Assembly (NCBI GenBank): GCA_014584295.1
Contig: JACTNC010000057.1
Span: forward strand, 1-64,000
Reading direction: 5' to 3'
Origin: Verrucomicrobiota bacterium
GTDB taxonomy: Bacteria; Verrucomicrobiota; Verrucomicrobiia; Opitutales; Opitutaceae
Length of the DNA stretch: 64,000 nucleotides
The translations under genes were made by a program, and so were the position numbers. Of this stretch, positions 33,764 to 42,867 are shown in pieces. The notes under the pieces were generated by a model. It saw only the letters and a list, made by a program, of their open reading frames with translations, did no database searches and was not told where the DNA came from. How positions within the stretch are numbered: the stretch's first letter is position 1; each line of letters begins with the position of its first letter.

Positions 33764-34945
33764 ATGAACATCCACGAGTATCAGGCCAAGGCTCTGTTCG
33801 AGAAGTACGGTGTTCCCGTCCCAAAGGGAGCTCCCGCGAAAACCCACGAGGAGTTTGTTACGGCGCTCGCACAGCTTCCCGAAGGACCCACGATGGTGAA
33901 GTCTCAGATTCATGCCGGCGGGCGCGGCAAGGGCACGTTCACCAATGGATTCAAGGGTGGGGTAAAATTCTGCAAGACCAAGGCTGAAGCCAGGGACGTT
34001 GCTGCCAAGATGCTCGGTAATACCTTGGTCACCGTGCAAACCGGTCCGGCAGGGCGGAAGGTTCAAACGGTCTATTTTACCACTGCGAGCGACATCAAGA
34101 AGGAATACTACCTTGCCATTCTCCTTGATCGCGCAAGCTCCCGTCCGGTGATCGTTGCATCCACGGAAGGCGGCATGGAGATTGAAAAGGTGGCGCATGA
34201 AACTCCGGAGAAGATCTTCAAGGTTCTCGTTGATCCCGCATACGGACTCGCCGATTTCCAGGTTCGCCAGCTCATTACAGGCCTCGGCCTCAACGCAGCG
34301 GAAGCAAAAGGAGCTGCAAAGCTGATTCGCAACCTCTACGGGATGTTCTGGGAGACCGACGCCGCAATGATTGAGGTCAATCCCCTCATCACGACCCCAT
34401 CCGGTGAGGTTCTCGCCCTCGACGCAAAGGTGTCATTCGACTCGAATGCCCTCTTCCGCCACCCGGAAATCTCCGCTCTCCGCGATCTTAACGAAGAGGA
34501 TCCGAAGGAGATCGAAGCCTCGAAATTCAACCTTTCCTACATCGCCCTCGATGGAAACATTGCCTGTCTCGTCAACGGCGCCGGACTCGCAATGAGCACA
34601 ATGGATATCATCAAGCACTATGGCGGAAATCCCGCCAACTTTCTCGATGTGGGAGGCGGCGCGACGAAGGAACAGGTCGTAGCCGCCTTCAAGATCATCC
34701 TGGGCGACGCAAATGTTAAGGGAATCTTCGTCAATATTTTTGGCGGCATCATGGATTGCAACGTGATCGCCACGGGAATCGTGGATGCTGTCAGGGAGGT
34801 CGGACTCAAGCTTCCATTGGTCGTGCGGTTGGAGGGCAACAACGTTGCAGCCGGCAAGGCAACACTCGGAAGCAGCGGCCTAACGATCGTCAGCGGTGAC
34901 ACCATGGCCGATGCAGCCCAAAAAATCGTCAAGCTCGTCGCCTGA
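33764..34945 (+). CDS. sucC: Succinate-CoA ligase, beta subunit
   Basis: The 393-residue beta subunit has an ATP-grasp domain ([37 protein letters not shown]) and a CoA-ligase domain (GGAT in [52 protein letters not shown]). It converts succinyl-CoA to succinate with ATP or GTP formation. It is followed by sucD after 44 bases. ATG 33764 matches the family start; the upstream open frame is noise. Confidence 0.96.
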   Translation: MNIHEYQAKALFEKYGVPVPKGAPAKTHEEFVTALAQLPEGPTMVKSQIHAGGRGKGTFTNGFKGGVKFCKTKAEARDVAAKMLGNTLVTVQTGPAGRKVQTVYFTTASDIKKEYYLAILLDRASSRPVIVASTEGGMEIEKVAHETPEKIFKVLVDPAYGLADFQVRQLITGLGLNAAEAKGAAKLIRNLYGMFWETDAAMIEVNPLITTPSGEVLALDAKVSFDSNALFRHPEISALRDLNEEDPKEIEASKFNLSYIALDGNIACLVNGAGLAMSTMDIIKHYGGNPANFLDVGGGATKEQVVAAFKIILGDANVKGIFVNIFGGIMDCNVIATGIVDAVREVGLKLPLVVRLEGNNVAAGKATLGSSGLTIVSGDTMADAAQKIVKLVA

Positions 34946-34989
34946 TCGAACAAGAAACTCAGCAACCAGTCGTCTGTCCTCCTCCTCCC

Positions 34990-35913
34990 ATGGCTATTCT
35001 CATCACGCCTGAAACAAAAATTCTCGTCCAAGGAATCACCGGTGATTTCGGCGGTCGCCATGCACGACTGTCACTCGACTACGGCACCAAGGTTGTGGCC
35101 GGAGTCACTCCGGGAAAAGGCGGTCAGGTATTCGAGCACGAGAAGCACCGCGTGCCGATTTTCAATTCGGTGCACGATGCAGTTGCCGCCACCGGCGTCA
35201 CCGTCTCAGTCGTTTTCGTTCCGCCACCCTTTGCGGGCGATGCCATCCTTGAAGGTGTCGACGCAGGGCTGGATCTCGTGGTTGCGATTACGGAAGGCAT
35301 TCCCGTGAGGGACATGATTCGTGTGAAGCGGGCAATCGCAGGCAGCAAGACCCGTTTGCTCGGTCCCAACTGCCCCGGGGTCGTGACACCAGGAACAGGT
35401 CCGCAAAGCACAGGAGGCTGCCGGATAGGCATTGCACCGGGTTACATTCATCGAAAAGGGCATGTGGGAGTTGTCTCTCGCTCAGGAACCCTGACCTACG
35501 AGGCGGTGTATCAATTGACTACCCGCAACATCGGCCAGTCGACCTGCGTCGGCATCGGAGGCGATCCCGTCAATGGAACTTCTCACCTTGATGTCATCAG
35601 GATGTTCAATGCCGATCCGGAGACGCATGGCATCATTCTCATCGGCGAAATTGGCGGAAATGCCGAGGTTGAAGCTGCCCGCTGGATCAAGACCAATGTC
35701 AGGAAGCCGGTCGCCGGCTTCATTGCAGGAGCCACCGCTCCCGCAGGCCGGAGAATGGGTCATGCAGGTGCCATCGTCGGTGGTGCCGAGGACACAGCGG
35801 CCGCAAAGATCGCCGTTTTCAAGGAATGCGGAATCGAAGTGGCGGCGACACCCTCGGATATGGCCGATGCCCTGCTCCGCGCCGCCAAGGCCAAGGGCAT
35901 TACGCTGACATGA
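34990..35913 (+). CDS. sucD: Succinate-CoA ligase, alpha subunit
   Basis: The 307-residue alpha subunit has a CoA-binding Rossmann domain (TKILVQGITGDFGGRHARLS, VFVPPPFAGDAILEGVDAGL) and a ligase domain with GPNCPGV near residue 123, the SRSGTLTYEAVYQLT block and the phosphohistidine motif RMGHAGAIVGG. It pairs with SucC. Confidence 0.96.
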   Translation: MAILITPETKILVQGITGDFGGRHARLSLDYGTKVVAGVTPGKGGQVFEHEKHRVPIFNSVHDAVAATGVTVSVVFVPPPFAGDAILEGVDAGLDLVVAITEGIPVRDMIRVKRAIAGSKTRLLGPNCPGVVTPGTGPQSTGGCRIGIAPGYIHRKGHVGVVSRSGTLTYEAVYQLTTRNIGQSTCVGIGGDPVNGTSHLDVIRMFNADPETHGIILIGEIGGNAEVEAARWIKTNVRKPVAGFIAGATAPAGRRMGHAGAIVGGAEDTAAAKIAVFKECGIEVAATPSDMADALLRAAKAKGITLT

Positions 35914-35926
35914 TGCTTGATTCTGA

Positions 35927-35961
35927 TTCGCGCGGCGGGTGACTCTCACCCACCGCGCGAA
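35927..35961. terminator. Strong bidirectional hairpin between sucD and the SRP RNA gene
   Basis: TTCGCGCGG..GGGTGA (35927-35942) pairs with TCACCC..CCGCGCGAA (35946-35961), with one mismatch and a three-base loop. There is no T-run on either strand, so it may work as a factor-assisted or weak terminator for both convergent units. Confidence 0.6.
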
Positions 35962-35972
35962 GGGAAATAGGT

Positions 35973-36068
<96 letters not shown>

Positions 36069-36140
36069 GACCGACAAGGTGTCGGGTGAAAGTTCCAGTG
36101 CAACTGGAAACTCAACCTTTCCCTTGCTTTGATCCTGGCC

Positions 36141-36584
36141 CTACGGAGCGCGGGAATCACCTGGTTTCACAAGCGGGGGCTGCGCGGGATGCTTCCCTCC
36201 CCTCACATCGCTTCCGCCAGGCGAGAGTTTTCCACGGCGATCGCGCCAGCGCTGCTGCATAGCGTCAAATTCACGCCGCTGGTCTGCAGTGAGCTCAGCC
36301 GAAATTCTTGTTTCCATCGACTGAAGGAGCCTGCCTGTCTCCCGGCGGACCTTTTTGAGCTCCTCACTCGTTTCGTCCACGATCGCATCGATCCGAGTCT
36401 TCTGTGCCGGGCTGAGTCTGAGCGCTTCATGAAAGCGCCCCTTGTGCACAATGGCAAACTCCGTCGGCCCGCCGCGCTGTCGTACAAAGGATCGGGCCAC
36501 CAGGAGCGATACAAAACCGCCGGCAACACCTCCGGCCAGGAAGATGCCAACAAAAACCAGCGCAACCTTCCAGGACTTGCTCAT
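36141..36584 (-). CDS. Membrane-anchored Spy/CpxP-like protein
   Basis: The 147-residue protein starts with one membrane segment (VALVFVGIFLAGGVAGGFVS) followed by a helical periplasmic domain: ALRLSPAQKTRIDAIVDETS, TGRLLQSMETRISAELTADQ and a Met/Gln/Arg-rich helix. Such LSPxQ..I and LTxxQ..F repeats are typical of Spy/CpxP and heavy-metal sensor proteins. It lies 6 bases after the preceding membrane-protein gene and belongs to the sigma-factor operon. The end is disordered and Pro/Gly rich. Role in envelope stress is inferred. Confidence 0.65.
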   Translation of the reverse strand: MSKSWKVALVFVGIFLAGGVAGGFVSLLVARSFVRQRGGPTEFAIVHKGRFHEALRLSPAQKTRIDAIVDETSEELKKVRRETGRLLQSMETRISAELTADQRREFDAMQQRWRDRRGKLSPGGSDVRGGKHPAQPPLVKPGDSRAP

Positions 36585-36590
36585 CGGTGT

Positions 36591-36893
36591 TCAATCAACC
36601 AACACGGAGACCGGATCCGCGCCGACCGCCGCGACTTCCTCGCGAATATTCTGGAGGACAGGATTGAACCCCAGCGCCATGATCGTGATTGCAGCCACCG
36701 CAGCAATGCCAAGGGCGCGCAGCGCAAAGGGCTCAAACAGGCTGGCCACTCCCTTGTCCATCGCCGCCAGACCGCGCGCAGCAACTCTCGTGGCAAAACC
36801 ATACGGCATTTCAACCACCTCATTCTCTGCAGGAGGTACCTGCCGAGCCAGAGCAACCAGTCGGCTCCAACTTTCCCGGGAATTAGCTTTCAT
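36591..36893 (-). CDS. Small single-pass membrane protein, candidate anti-sigma factor
   Basis: The 100-residue protein has a cytoplasmic part to about residue 60, one membrane segment (LRALGIAAVAAITIMALGF) and a short outer end. It overlaps the sigma gene stop by ATGA, the usual arrangement for a sigma/anti-sigma pair. No zinc anti-sigma HxxxCxxC motif is seen, so the role is inferred from position. Confidence 0.55.
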   Translation of the reverse strand: MKANSRESWSRLVALARQVPPAENEVVEMPYGFATRVAARGLAAMDKGVASLFEPFALRALGIAAVAAITIMALGFNPVLQNIREEVAAVGADPVSVLVD

Positions 36894-37486
36894 ATGCGTT
36901 CAGATGATTCGAGTTCTTCCAATGCCTTCCTTAACTTCCGGCGGGCACGAAATGCACGTACCTTGATCAGGGATGAATTCCATCCCGTCAACCGGGCTAT
37001 TTCAGCGATCGACTTCTGCTCAAGATCGAGAAGCTGGATGACCAGACGGTCTTCGGGCTTCAATTGGTCTAGCAGTTTGTTCACCAGTTCCTTGGCTGAA
37101 AGTGCATCGTCGGGCCCCTGCTCATTTTCATTTGTCAGAACATTTTCGAGCACTTCGACCTCGTTTTCGGAAAGATCCGCCCACCGGAACTCGGGCCTCC
37201 GCTGCTGCTGACGCAGGTGGTCGATGCACGTCGTAAGTGCAATGCGCGACACCCAATGGGTGAAGGGTACCGTCCCCTGATACTGTGAAAGTCTCGCAAA
37301 CATTTTCAGAAAAACATCCTGAGCGATGTCCTCCTCTGAAACCCTGCGCGGGAGTCGCGCGCGAGCAATACGGATAACCAACGGGTAGAGATGTTCAACC
37401 AACGCCCGCGCAGCGTCCTGGTCATTGCGTCGGACGCGTTCCAGACACCCAGCCAGATCGAAATCGGCAGCGTCGGCATCAGGCAT
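36890..37486 (-). CDS. ECF-type RNA polymerase sigma factor
   Basis: The 198-residue protein has region 2 (LYPLVIRIARARLPRRVSEE, DIAQDVFLKMFARLSQYQG, WVSRIALTTCIDHLRQQ) and region 4 (LVNKLLDQLKPEDRLVIQLL, KSIAEIARLTGWNSSLIKVR) of extracytoplasmic-function sigma factors. It lies in an operon with a small membrane protein and a Spy-like protein. It probably responds to envelope stress. It is divergent from leuA across about 390 bases. Confidence 0.9.
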   Translation of the reverse strand: MPDADAADFDLAGCLERVRRNDQDAARALVEHLYPLVIRIARARLPRRVSEEDIAQDVFLKMFARLSQYQGTVPFTHWVSRIALTTCIDHLRQQQRRPEFRWADLSENEVEVLENVLTNENEQGPDDALSAKELVNKLLDQLKPEDRLVIQLLDLEQKSIAEIARLTGWNSSLIKVRAFRARRKLRKALEELESSERI

Positions 37487-37667
37487 GTAGAAATGGAGAA
37501 CCGCACATACACAAAGATCAAGACGCTCCTCGACCCACGTGAGTTACGCCGCTCAATGGCTCCTTGCACGGGCACGTTTCCGATAAAATCGCGGAAAATC
37601 GTACAGAATACAATATCTTGCCGTTGCGTGTGCACTCTCCTCGGCAGCCCACAACGACTTCCCTGAC

Positions 37668-37697
37668 TTGACTTCCCCCGCGATTGGCCGATATCCA
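37668..37697 (+). promoter_or_regulatory. Possible leuA promoter
   Basis: TTGACT (37668-37673) lies 18 bases before TATCCA (37692-37697), a fair -35 with a mediocre -10. Transcription from here would include the structured leader. Weak evidence. Confidence 0.3.
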
Positions 37698-37707
37698 ACG
37701 TATTCTG

Positions 37708-37743
37708 ATGCGAGTTTTCGTTCAGGCGCTTCGACTAACCTAG
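37708..37743 (+). CDS. Candidate 11-residue leader peptide MRVFVQALRLT
   Basis: The ORF from ATG 37708 to TAG 37741-37743 encodes 11 residues with two Leu codons (CTT at 729-731 and CTA at 735-737) near its end. It overlaps the 5' arm of the outer leader stem (37724-37731) and stops at the base of the central hairpin. That placement fits a ribosome-stalling attenuator. No good ribosome binding site is visible and two Leu codons are few, so it remains a candidate. Confidence 0.35.
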   Translation: MRVFVQALRLT

Positions 37744-37830
37744 ACGCACGGTCCGTGAGAGCCGCGCACGCGGCCGACTGTGCGTCCACGAGCTTCAAGC
37801 GCCTCCGTCGCCAACCGACGCGGGGTTTTC
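37724..37830 (+). promoter_or_regulatory. Structured leader RNA upstream of leuA, candidate attenuator
   Basis: An outer 8-bp stem AGGCGCTT (37724-37731)/AAGCGCCT (37797-37804) encloses an 11-bp stem GACGCACGGTC (37743-37753)/GACTGTGCGTC (37776-37786), one G-U pair, topped by GCCGC/GCGGC with a GCAC loop. A second hairpin follows, CGTCG (37806-37810)/CGACG (37816-37820), then CGGGG and TTTT. Extending that hairpin (CCTC at 37802-37805 with GGGG at 37822-37825) would compete with the outer stem 3' arm, as terminator and antiterminator do. The T-run is only four bases. No known riboswitch class was recognised. Confidence 0.5.
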
Positions 37831-37877
37831 TTCGTTCACGTTCCCGTCCGAATCCTCATCCTCATCATTCCCGCATC

Positions 37878-39539
37878 ATGACTCATCCGCCTGTCTCCAA
37901 GTACACTCCTTTGCCACCGGTGCCACTGCCCCAGCGACAATGGCCCAATCGCACGCTCACGCGCGCTCCCATCTGGTGCAGCGTCGATCTTCGCGACGGC
38001 AATCAGGCCCTGGCTCAACCCATGAGCGTGGACGAAAAGCTCGAATACTTCGAAATGCTCGTGAAAATCGGCTTCAAGGAGATCGAGGTCGGCTTCCCGT
38101 CCGCATCGCAGATCGAGTTTGATTTCTGCAGGCGGCTCATCGAGGAGAACCGCATCCCCTCTGATGTCTCCATCCAGATACTCTGCCAATGCCGCGAGGA
38201 CCTGATCATCCGCTCCCTTGAGGCGCTCCAGGGTGCAAGGAATGTCATCTTTCACCTCTACAACTCCACCTCCCCGGCCCAGCGCCGCTACGTGTTCAAC
38301 ACCGGAAAGTCGGAAATCATCCGCATCGCCACCCAGGGCATCGAATGGCTCCGTCAGCATTCCGCGGACCTTGTCGCCGGAGGCACCCGCCTCCGCCTCG
38401 AGTATTCTCCGGAAAGCTTCACCAGCACCGAACTCGAGTTCTCCCTGCAGATCTGCGAGGCCGTCACCGATGTCTGGTGCCCCTCGCCCCAGAACAAGAT
38501 CATCCTCAATCTTCCGGCGACCGTCGAATACGCCACGCCAAACGTGCATGCGGATCAGATCGAGTGGATGTGCACGCATCTCAGCCGCCGCGACTCCACC
38601 CTCATTTCCTTGCACACGCACAACGACCGCGGCACCGGCATCGCCGCCACGGAGCTCGCCCTTCTCGCCGGGGCGGATCGCGTCGAAGGAACACTGTTTG
38701 GAAACGGCGAGCGCACCGGCAATCTCGACCTGGTTACTGTTGCTCTGAATCTCTATACGCATGGTATCGCCACAGGACTCGATCTCAGCGACCTGCCGCG
38801 CATTCGCGAAGTGTATGAGAGAACCACCCGTATGGATGTACACGCCCGCCATCCCTACGCCGGCGATCTGGTATTCACCGCATTCAGCGGCTCTCATCAG
38901 GACGCAATCAAGAAATCATGGGATCGCCAGACTCCCGGAACTCCGTGGGACGTGCTCTATATTCCCATTGATCCCGCCGATATCGGGAGAAGTTACAAGG
39001 CAATCATCCGGATCAACTCCCAATCCGGAAAGGGCGGCGTAGCCTACATTCTCGAACACGAGTTCGGTTTCCAGTTGCCGAAGCTCATGCACAAGGAGAT
39101 CGGCCGCACCATCAACGATCTGGCCGACTCAACAGGCCGTGAACTCACCCCTCAGGAAATCCATGATGCCTTCTTTCGCGATTACATTGAACGCTCCACG
39201 CCAGTGGCGCTCGCAGATTTTCGTACGATCGAACGCGGAAGCCAGGTGACCTGCCAGGCTGACCTCATCGTCAATGGCGCCCGCAGGATCGTGAACGGAA
39301 CCGGAAACGGCCCGATCGATGCGTTCGTGCAAGCAACCCGCGAAGCCGGCATTCCCAAGTTCGAACTGCTCAACTATTCAGAGCACTCGCTCGGGAGCGG
39401 CGCGGAAGCCCGCGCCGTGAGTTATATTCAGATCAAGACCGGGTCCGGCCACACCTACTTTGGTGCGGGCATCGACACCAACATTGAACTTGCATCCATC
39501 AAGGCCGTCGTCAGCGCCATCAATCGCTCCGCGGCTTAG
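37878..39539 (+). CDS. leuA: 2-isopropylmalate synthase (long type)
   Basis: The 553-residue enzyme makes the first committed step of leucine synthesis from acetyl-CoA and 2-oxoisovalerate. The TIM barrel shows APIWCSVDLRDGNQALAQPM, KEIEVGFPSASQIEFDF and the metal-binding HTHNDRGTGIAATEL, then GNGERTGNLDLVTVAL. The C-terminal LeuA dimer regulatory domain, from about 440, senses leucine. The frame is open upstream to 37668 but that part is not protein-like; ATG 37878 matches family starts. This variant is the longer alpha-IPM synthase type. Confidence 0.95.
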   Translation: MTHPPVSKYTPLPPVPLPQRQWPNRTLTRAPIWCSVDLRDGNQALAQPMSVDEKLEYFEMLVKIGFKEIEVGFPSASQIEFDFCRRLIEENRIPSDVSIQILCQCREDLIIRSLEALQGARNVIFHLYNSTSPAQRRYVFNTGKSEIIRIATQGIEWLRQHSADLVAGGTRLRLEYSPESFTSTELEFSLQICEAVTDVWCPSPQNKIILNLPATVEYATPNVHADQIEWMCTHLSRRDSTLISLHTHNDRGTGIAATELALLAGADRVEGTLFGNGERTGNLDLVTVALNLYTHGIATGLDLSDLPRIREVYERTTRMDVHARHPYAGDLVFTAFSGSHQDAIKKSWDRQTPGTPWDVLYIPIDPADIGRSYKAIIRINSQSGKGGVAYILEHEFGFQLPKLMHKEIGRTINDLADSTGRELTPQEIHDAFFRDYIERSTPVALADFRTIERGSQVTCQADLIVNGARRIVNGTGNGPIDAFVQATREAGIPKFELLNYSEHSLGSGAEARAVSYIQIKTGSGHTYFGAGIDTNIELASIKAVVSAINRSAA

Positions 39540-39571
39540 GCCAACAGGCAAAACGCGTTTCCCTCTTTCCT

Positions 39572-40714
39572 TCAAACCCGTCCGAGGCGCCGAAACATCG
39601 CAATGCCAAGGACAAGAAAGAGGGAAACCGGTATCCAAATCAGAATATCCGGACGAAGCGCGGGCTTCTTATCCAGCCACTCAACGCACACCGTAAGAAA
39701 ATAGTAGCTCATCACGAGCAGCAGGGCGACACCAAGATTGGCACTGGTCTCCTTGCGCGACACCTTGATTCCCAGGGGTACGGCCAATAGCGCAAAGGCA
39801 AATACGGCAACGGCCGTCGTTGTCTTTTCATTCATCGCAAAGGAAATGGCCATGCGATCCCGCGCCCGCTTCTCCTCTTCGCCCGAGGGGACCGGGCCCG
39901 CAAGCTTCTGCTGTTGAGCGAACAGCTCTTCGAGTGTCATCCACGCGGGCTTCTGCCGCACAGCCTGGGCGCCGAGGAGATGCTCCATCGCAAGCTCAAC
40001 CGTGAATTCCTCGGAGGTTCCCCGTTGAACCGGTTTCACAAAATCTTCCGGATTCTCCTTGTTCCGGATTTCAAAGCTCACGTCGCTCAAGACAAGCACG
40101 AGGCGACCGCCAGCGGCGTCAAAGGAAACCCGTCCACTTGCTGCGCGCCCCGATCGGATGACACGATTCTGGTCGTCCAACTCCCAGATCCAGACATCCT
40201 CAAGCAGGCTGTCTTCCTTCTTCCCGACATACAGGACCACGCTCCGAAAGTCGCGAATGAAGGTCTTTGCTACGATAAAGCTGAGTGGATTCTTCTGAAC
40301 CGCACCAGCAAGAATGCGTTTGTATGCGATCTTCGATTTCGGCATCGAATAGAAATTGATAAAACCGCACAGGGCCGCCCCAGCGAATCCCAGAATAAGG
40401 ACCGGCCTGGCAATGTACAAAAGGCTCAGCCCAGCGGCGCGCATGGCGGTAATCTCGTTCTGGGCCGACATCCTGCCCAGAACCAGAAGCACCCCTGTGA
40501 GCACTCCCATGGGAAGCGCATAGGCAGCGACAATCTGTGCCAGCAATCCCACAAGCTTGAGAAACGTGCCCGGCGACAACTGTCCGCCCATCACAAAAGG
40601 CAGCAGGTCCTTCAGCATGTTCCCTACAATCAGGATGAAGGCGAAAAGCCCCACCGCCGCGGCACAGGCACCCAGTACGGACAGGAATATGTGACGATGC
40701 AGAAGCGACATCAA
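39572..40714 (-). CDS. LptF/LptG-family LPS export permease
   Basis: The 380-residue YjgP/YjgQ-type permease has the opening LLHRHIFLSVLGACAAAVGL, membrane segments near 15-35, 60-80, 100-120 and three at the C-terminal end, plus a beta-jellyroll periplasmic domain in the middle. The LptF/G coupling region AQNEITAMRAAGLSLLYIARP is clear. It works with LptB at 30599-31333. Only one permease lies here, so the second is elsewhere or this one forms a homodimer. It is convergent with leuA. Confidence 0.9.
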   Translation of the reverse strand: MMSLLHRHIFLSVLGACAAAVGLFAFILIVGNMLKDLLPFVMGGQLSPGTFLKLVGLLAQIVAAYALPMGVLTGVLLVLGRMSAQNEITAMRAAGLSLLYIARPVLILGFAGAALCGFINFYSMPKSKIAYKRILAGAVQKNPLSFIVAKTFIRDFRSVVLYVGKKEDSLLEDVWIWELDDQNRVIRSGRAASGRVSFDAAGGRLVLVLSDVSFEIRNKENPEDFVKPVQRGTSEEFTVELAMEHLLGAQAVRQKPAWMTLEELFAQQQKLAGPVPSGEEEKRARDRMAISFAMNEKTTTAVAVFAFALLAVPLGIKVSRKETSANLGVALLLVMSYYFLTVCVEWLDKKPALRPDILIWIPVSLFLVLGIAMFRRLGRV

Positions 40715-40836
40715 TCGGAGCGGTCGCCAAACTTGAGGGGCTCACCCTTATGCGGCAATCCGAGATTGGAGCCTGTCTCCGGGAGTCACACGCTTGGCTC
40801 TAGACTCCATCAGCGATCCGGCGATGATGTCCGTTC

Positions 40837-41958
40837 ATGCGATTCACTCCTGAAAAGCCGCCGATTACCGGAGAGACCTTGGGAACGCTTGCTGCGCGTC
40901 TGAAGGACCAGGGGGAACCATCCTTCCGAGCCCGCCAGATTCTCGACTGGATCTACAAAAAACGCGCCCGCCGATGGGACGACATGACCAACCTATCGAA
41001 GCCGTTGAGGGCCTGGCTGGCGGGCACCTTTGACCTGAATCCTCTCTCACTGCTCTTCGACAAACAGTCCCGGGATGTCACGGACAAGCTGCTCCTTGAA
41101 CTTCGCGATCGCTCCCTGATCGAAACCGTGATCATCCGGGCACCCCAGGAGGGAGTCGGCATCGAACACTCGCGCAAGACCATCTGCATCTCGACCCAGG
41201 TGGGCTGCGCGATGGCATGCGCGTTCTGCGCAAGCGGCCTGGATGGCTTCAAGCGCGATCTCTCCGCCGGAGAAATCGTCGCCCAGCTCCTGCACGTCTG
41301 CTACCGCGAGGATTCCACCACCACCCGCGCCAGGGAGGAACTGGCCTCGTTCGACAATATCGTCGTGATGGGTATGGGCGAGCCTCTGGCGAACTACGAC
41401 AACCTGATTCGCGCACTCACAATCCTCAATGCCGAATGGGGCCTCGGCTTCGGAGCTCGACGCATCACCATTTCCACGAGCGGCCTCGTTCCCAAGATTC
41501 TGAAACTTGCAGATGAACCCCTGGGTTTCCGCCTGGCCATTTCACTCCATGGAGCAACGGACGCTGTGCGCGAGAAGATCATGCCGGTGAACAAGGCCTT
41601 TCCCCTGGCTAAGCTTCTCCCCGCAGTTCGCACGTTTGCGGAAAAGCACGGCAGAATGGTCACGCTGGAATTCATTCTTATCGAGGACGTCAACGACTCC
41701 ATTGATCAGGCGGGCGAGCTTCGCGACATCGCCCGCGACTTGCATGCACATGTCAATCTAATCCCTTACAACACGGTGGTCGGGCTTCCATGGAAGCGAC
41801 CCGACATCAAGCGTCAGGAGGCCTTCGCCGATGTTCTGCGCGCAGCACGAATCCCTGTCACTCTGCGCCGTGAAAAAGGCCACGACATCGATGCAGCCTG
41901 CGGTCAGCTGCGCCTGAAGACTGAAAGGGACAGAGAAACGCTCACGCAAATGCGCTGA
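40837..41958 (+). CDS. rlmN: 23S rRNA (adenine(2503)-C(2))-methyltransferase
   Basis: A 373-residue radical-SAM enzyme. It shows PSFRARQILDWIYKKRARRW, the 4Fe-4S motif CAMACAFC near residues 126-133, VVMGMGEPLANYDNL and the SGLVPKILKLADEP block. The radical-SAM chemistry methylates A2503 of 23S rRNA and also A37 of some tRNAs. Two cysteines of RlmN mechanism, the one near the C-terminal end (CGQLR) and the motif cysteines, are present. Confidence 0.95.
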   Translation: MRFTPEKPPITGETLGTLAARLKDQGEPSFRARQILDWIYKKRARRWDDMTNLSKPLRAWLAGTFDLNPLSLLFDKQSRDVTDKLLLELRDRSLIETVIIRAPQEGVGIEHSRKTICISTQVGCAMACAFCASGLDGFKRDLSAGEIVAQLLHVCYREDSTTTRAREELASFDNIVVMGMGEPLANYDNLIRALTILNAEWGLGFGARRITISTSGLVPKILKLADEPLGFRLAISLHGATDAVREKIMPVNKAFPLAKLLPAVRTFAEKHGRMVTLEFILIEDVNDSIDQAGELRDIARDLHAHVNLIPYNTVVGLPWKRPDIKRQEAFADVLRAARIPVTLRREKGHDIDAACGQLRLKTERDRETLTQMR

Positions 41959-42121
41959 AGGACAGAGTTCTTCTGGACAATTCTCACAATGCACTGCCTG
42001 CCGTTTTTCAATTTTGGCTTGAACAGGCGCGCTACAAATCGTTACGGAAACATCCCCTTTTCAGGGAACACGTGCGCGTCTGCGCGCATCTCTATTCATT
42101 CCCATCTCTTTCCGGCTCCCT

Positions 42122-42844
42122 ATGATCGAAGTAAAAGGTCTGGTCAAAACCTACGGTCCCAAGCGCGCAGTCGACGGTGTCACTTTCACAGTCAAACGCG
42201 GAGAAATCCTCGGATTCCTGGGACCCAACGGTGCCGGGAAGTCGACCACAATGAAGATGATCACTGGCTATCTCCGGCCGACGGCCGGGACAGCCATCGT
42301 CGACGGACACGATGTTGCGATTGATCCGGTCGCGGTAAAACGGAAGGTCGGATATCTTCCCGAAAGCGCCCCTGCCTACGGCGAAATGACGGTTCAGGAA
42401 TTCCTGGGATTTATCGCGGAGATCCGAGGATTTCGTTCGAGTCAGGCGCGGGCTACCCAGATCGAACGGGCAATCCGGCTCACTCACCTGGAGCCAGTCC
42501 GACATCAATCCATCGAAACCCTGTCGAAAGGATTCAAGCAACGCGTGGGATTTGCCCAGGCGCTCCTGCACGATCCTCCTGTGCTCATTCTCGACGAGCC
42601 CACCGACGGTCTCGACCCCAATCAGAAAAACGAGGTTCGCTCGCTCATCAAGAGCATGGCCACAGAAAAGGCTGTAGTACTTTCCACCCACATTCTCGAG
42701 GAGGTCGAAGCCATCTGCACGCGCGTCATTATCATCTCCCAGGGCAAGGTGGTCGTTGATGAAACCCCTGCCCAGTTCCAGGCACGCCAGCCGGGTGCCC
42801 GGCTCGACGCAATCTTCCGGAGCCTGACGCAAAGCGACACCTGA
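42122..42844 (+). CDS. ABC transporter ATP-binding protein (GldA-like)
   Basis: The 240-residue ATPase shows Walker A GFLGPNGAGKSTTMKM, YLPESAPAYGEMTVQEFLGF at the Q-loop position, signature TLSKGFKQRVGFAQAL (LSKG in place of LSGG), Walker B VLILDEPTDGLDPNQ and the switch-region STHILEEVE. It energises the ABC-2 permease 23 bases downstream and belongs to a four-gene unit ending at 46767. Confidence 0.93.
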   Translation: MIEVKGLVKTYGPKRAVDGVTFTVKRGEILGFLGPNGAGKSTTMKMITGYLRPTAGTAIVDGHDVAIDPVAVKRKVGYLPESAPAYGEMTVQEFLGFIAEIRGFRSSQARATQIERAIRLTHLEPVRHQSIETLSKGFKQRVGFAQALLHDPPVLILDEPTDGLDPNQKNEVRSLIKSMATEKAVVLSTHILEEVEAICTRVIIISQGKVVVDETPAQFQARQPGARLDAIFRSLTQSDT

Positions 42845-42867
42845 ACCACCGATCAGCCCTTTATCCG

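Noticed and set aside
36129..37211. Open frame of 360 codons on the plus strand
   Set aside because: It covers the sigma factor operon in reverse. The minus-strand genes have clear family motifs and coupling overlaps.
37668..37877. N-terminal extension of LeuA from a TTG at 37668
   Set aside because: The frame is open, but the 70 extra residues are Arg/Ser/His/Pro rich without family similarity, and the DNA folds into strong stems as a leader would.
40200..40903. Overlapping long frames around the LptF/G-type permease start
   Set aside because: They are other-frame readings of the permease gene and its promoter gap; none has family features.
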